From NCBI GenBank assembly GCA_023383735.1, contig JAHDYN010000070.1, positions 1 to 7,999 on the forward strand: a DNA stretch of 7,999 nucleotides, given 5' to 3'. The position numbers and the translations under genes are program-made. Numbering within the stretch: the first letter of the stretch is position 1; the number at the start of each line of letters is the position of its first letter. Below the pieces are notes generated by a model, which worked only from the letters and a program-made list of their open reading frames with translations, was not told where the DNA came from and did no database searches. This DNA comes from Gammaproteobacteria bacterium. GTDB taxonomy: Bacteria; Pseudomonadota; Gammaproteobacteria; Steroidobacterales; GCA-2729495. This document shows positions 6,964 to 7,999 of this stretch, piece after piece.

Positions 6964-7917
6964 TCACGCGACGCCCCAGCCGCCGGGACCATAGCCCAGT
7001 GGCAGCCCGGCGTCCGGGGTGAATCCATACAGCTCGTCGTTCGGCAGGCTCTCGCGCAGGATCTGCCGGACGTCGAGCAACTTTCTGATATCGATGCCGG
7101 TGCGCAGGCCCATCGCATCGAGCATGAATACCAGGTCTTCGGTGACGATATTGCCGCTGGCGCCAGGTGCATGCGGGCAGCCGCCGAGGCCGCCGAGCGA
7201 GCTGTCCAGCGTCGTGATGCCTTCTTCCAGGGCCGCCAGCGCATTGGCCAGACCGAGGCCACGGGTGTTGTGGAGGTGCACGCTGGAGAGCTTGTCCCTG
7301 CCCACCGCGTCGCGCACGAGCCGGATCAGGCGGCGCAACTGCACGGGGTTGGCGTAGCCGGTGGTGTCCGACAGGCCGATATCCTCGCAGCCGGCCTCCA
7401 TGAGTGCCACGGCCAGCTCCACGACCTTCTTTTCCGGTACCACGCCTTCGAGGGTGCAGCCAAAGGCGGTAGCGATGTTTCCTTCGAAGCCGGGCCGGGT
7501 CTCTGCCGGCAGGCTTTTCAGCAGGGCGGCGATCCGGCGCACGTCCTCGATCACGTCGGCATGGCTCTTGCGCAGGTTGGCCTTGCTGTGGGTTTCGCTG
7601 GCCGAGAGCGGCAGCGCGATCTTGTGTGCACCGGCATTGATCGCGTTTTCCGCACCCTTGAAGTTTGGCACCAGCGCCAGCACCGTCAGGCCGGGGATGG
7701 TCCGCGCATAAGCCACGACCTCGGCGGCATCGGCCATCTGCGGCATCAGTTTTGCGGGAACGAAGGAGCAGACCTCGATTTCACGCACGCCGGCGGCCGC
7801 CTCGGCGGCGATCCAGGCTTTTTTGGCCGCTGTGGGCATGATCGATTTGATGCTCTGCAGGCCGTCGCGCGGGCCTACCTCGCTGACGAGTACGTCGATT
7901 TCGCTGTTGCCGGACAT
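6964..7917 (-). CDS. HMG-CoA lyase-like protein (DRE-TIM metallolyase)
   Basis: A 317-residue cytoplasmic TIM-barrel enzyme of the hydroxymethylglutaryl-CoA lyase family. The classical member (MvaB) cleaves HMG-CoA to acetyl-CoA and acetoacetate in leucine or ketone-body metabolism. All metal and catalytic residues known from human HMGCL are present at matching spacing: R17/D18 in EVGPRDGLQ, E48 in REIEVCSF, H214 and H216 in VHLHNTRG, C247 in GGLGGCPHAPGASGN and N256 in the same loop. Around them it departs from the human enzyme: the human motif HCHDTYG is HLHNTRG here, and GCPYEG is GCTLEG. It may therefore be a paralogue acting on another 3-hydroxy-acyl-CoA, so I give no gene symbol. The ATG at 7917 has AGGAA 6 nt upstream. 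It runs opposite to, and is probably unrelated in function to, the phosphate locus. The family is secure; the exact substrate is not. Confidence 0.88.
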   Translation of the reverse strand: MSGNSEIDVLVSEVGPRDGLQSIKSIMPTAAKKAWIAAEAAAGVREIEVCSFVPAKLMPQMADAAEVVAYARTIPGLTVLALVPNFKGAENAINAGAHKIALPLSASETHSKANLRKSHADVIEDVRRIAALLKSLPAETRPGFEGNIATAFGCTLEGVVPEKKVVELAVALMEAGCEDIGLSDTTGYANPVQLRRLIRLVRDAVGRDKLSSVHLHNTRGLGLANALAALEEGITTLDSSLGGLGGCPHAPGASGNIVTEDLVFMLDAMGLRTGIDIRKLLDVRQILRESLPNDELYGFTPDAGLPLGYGPGGWGVA

Positions 7918-7945
7918 GCTGGATTCCTGATTGCTGCAGCTGATT

Positions 7946-7951
7946 ATTCTA
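7946..7951 (-). promoter_or_regulatory. Possible -10 element for the HMG-CoA lyase-like gene
   Basis: On the minus strand TAGAAT (5 of 6 match to TATAAT) lies in an AT-rich patch about 28 nt before the start codon at 7917. Seventeen nt further upstream is TTATCC (7969-7974), only a 3 of 6 match to TTGACA, so the -35 element is weak. It is the only AT-rich patch in the 82 nt between this gene and the window edge, and no other gene is visible there. Confidence 0.35.
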
Positions 7952-7999
7952 TATGGGGCCGGGGTGGTGGATAATCCAGTATCCGATTGCCAGTGCCAA

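Noticed and set aside
6958..7974. A 338-codon open frame on the + strand opposite the lyase gene
   Set aside because: It is the antisense shadow of a clear HMG-CoA lyase homologue. It has no ribosome binding site or family resemblance and begins only because the porin stop is followed by open antisense sequence.

Overview
This window carries a compact, high-GC phosphate-acquisition locus, followed by one unrelated convergent metabolic gene. The DNA is GC-rich with strong G/C preference at third codon positions. The proteins (Porin_5-type outer-membrane porin, Gram-negative signal peptides, enlarged Pst permeases) point to a Gram-negative proteobacterium, most likely a gammaproteobacterium. 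No rRNA or other taxonomic marker is present, so this is an inference from protein style only.

Layout, + strand: phoU (55-795), pstS (866-1930), pstC (1937-3325), pstA (3322-4647), pstB (4673-5551), then after a 143-nt gap a Porin_5-family porin gene (5695-6957). Minus strand: an HMG-CoA lyase-like gene (7917-6964), whose stop lies only 6 nt from the porin stop. The last 82 nt hold its leader and a probable promoter. There is no gene-free stretch longer than 300 nt. I saw no tRNA, rRNA, CRISPR array, insertion sequence, attachment site or convincing intrinsic terminator.

How the genes work together: the porin would pass anions across the outer membrane. PstS would bind phosphate in the periplasm, PstC and PstA form the inner-membrane channel, and PstB supplies ATP hydrolysis. 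PhoU would link transporter state to the PhoR/PhoB two-component system, which is not in the window. From phoU to pstB the gaps are 70, 6, -4 and 25 nt, which fits one transcript. The porin is separated by 143 nt that contain a possible, unproven PhoB box, so it may have its own phosphate-starvation promoter.

The points of interest are moderate. phoU comes first rather than last in the pst cluster. The Pst system is the enlarged type: long PstC and PstA with big extra segments, an Ala/Pro-rich extension on PstB, and a PstS with four cysteines. A Porin_5 porin sits where a phosphate porin would be expected. The HMG-CoA lyase homologue keeps all metal and catalytic residues but differs from the classical enzyme next to them. 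I found no clear evidence of a wholly new biological system.
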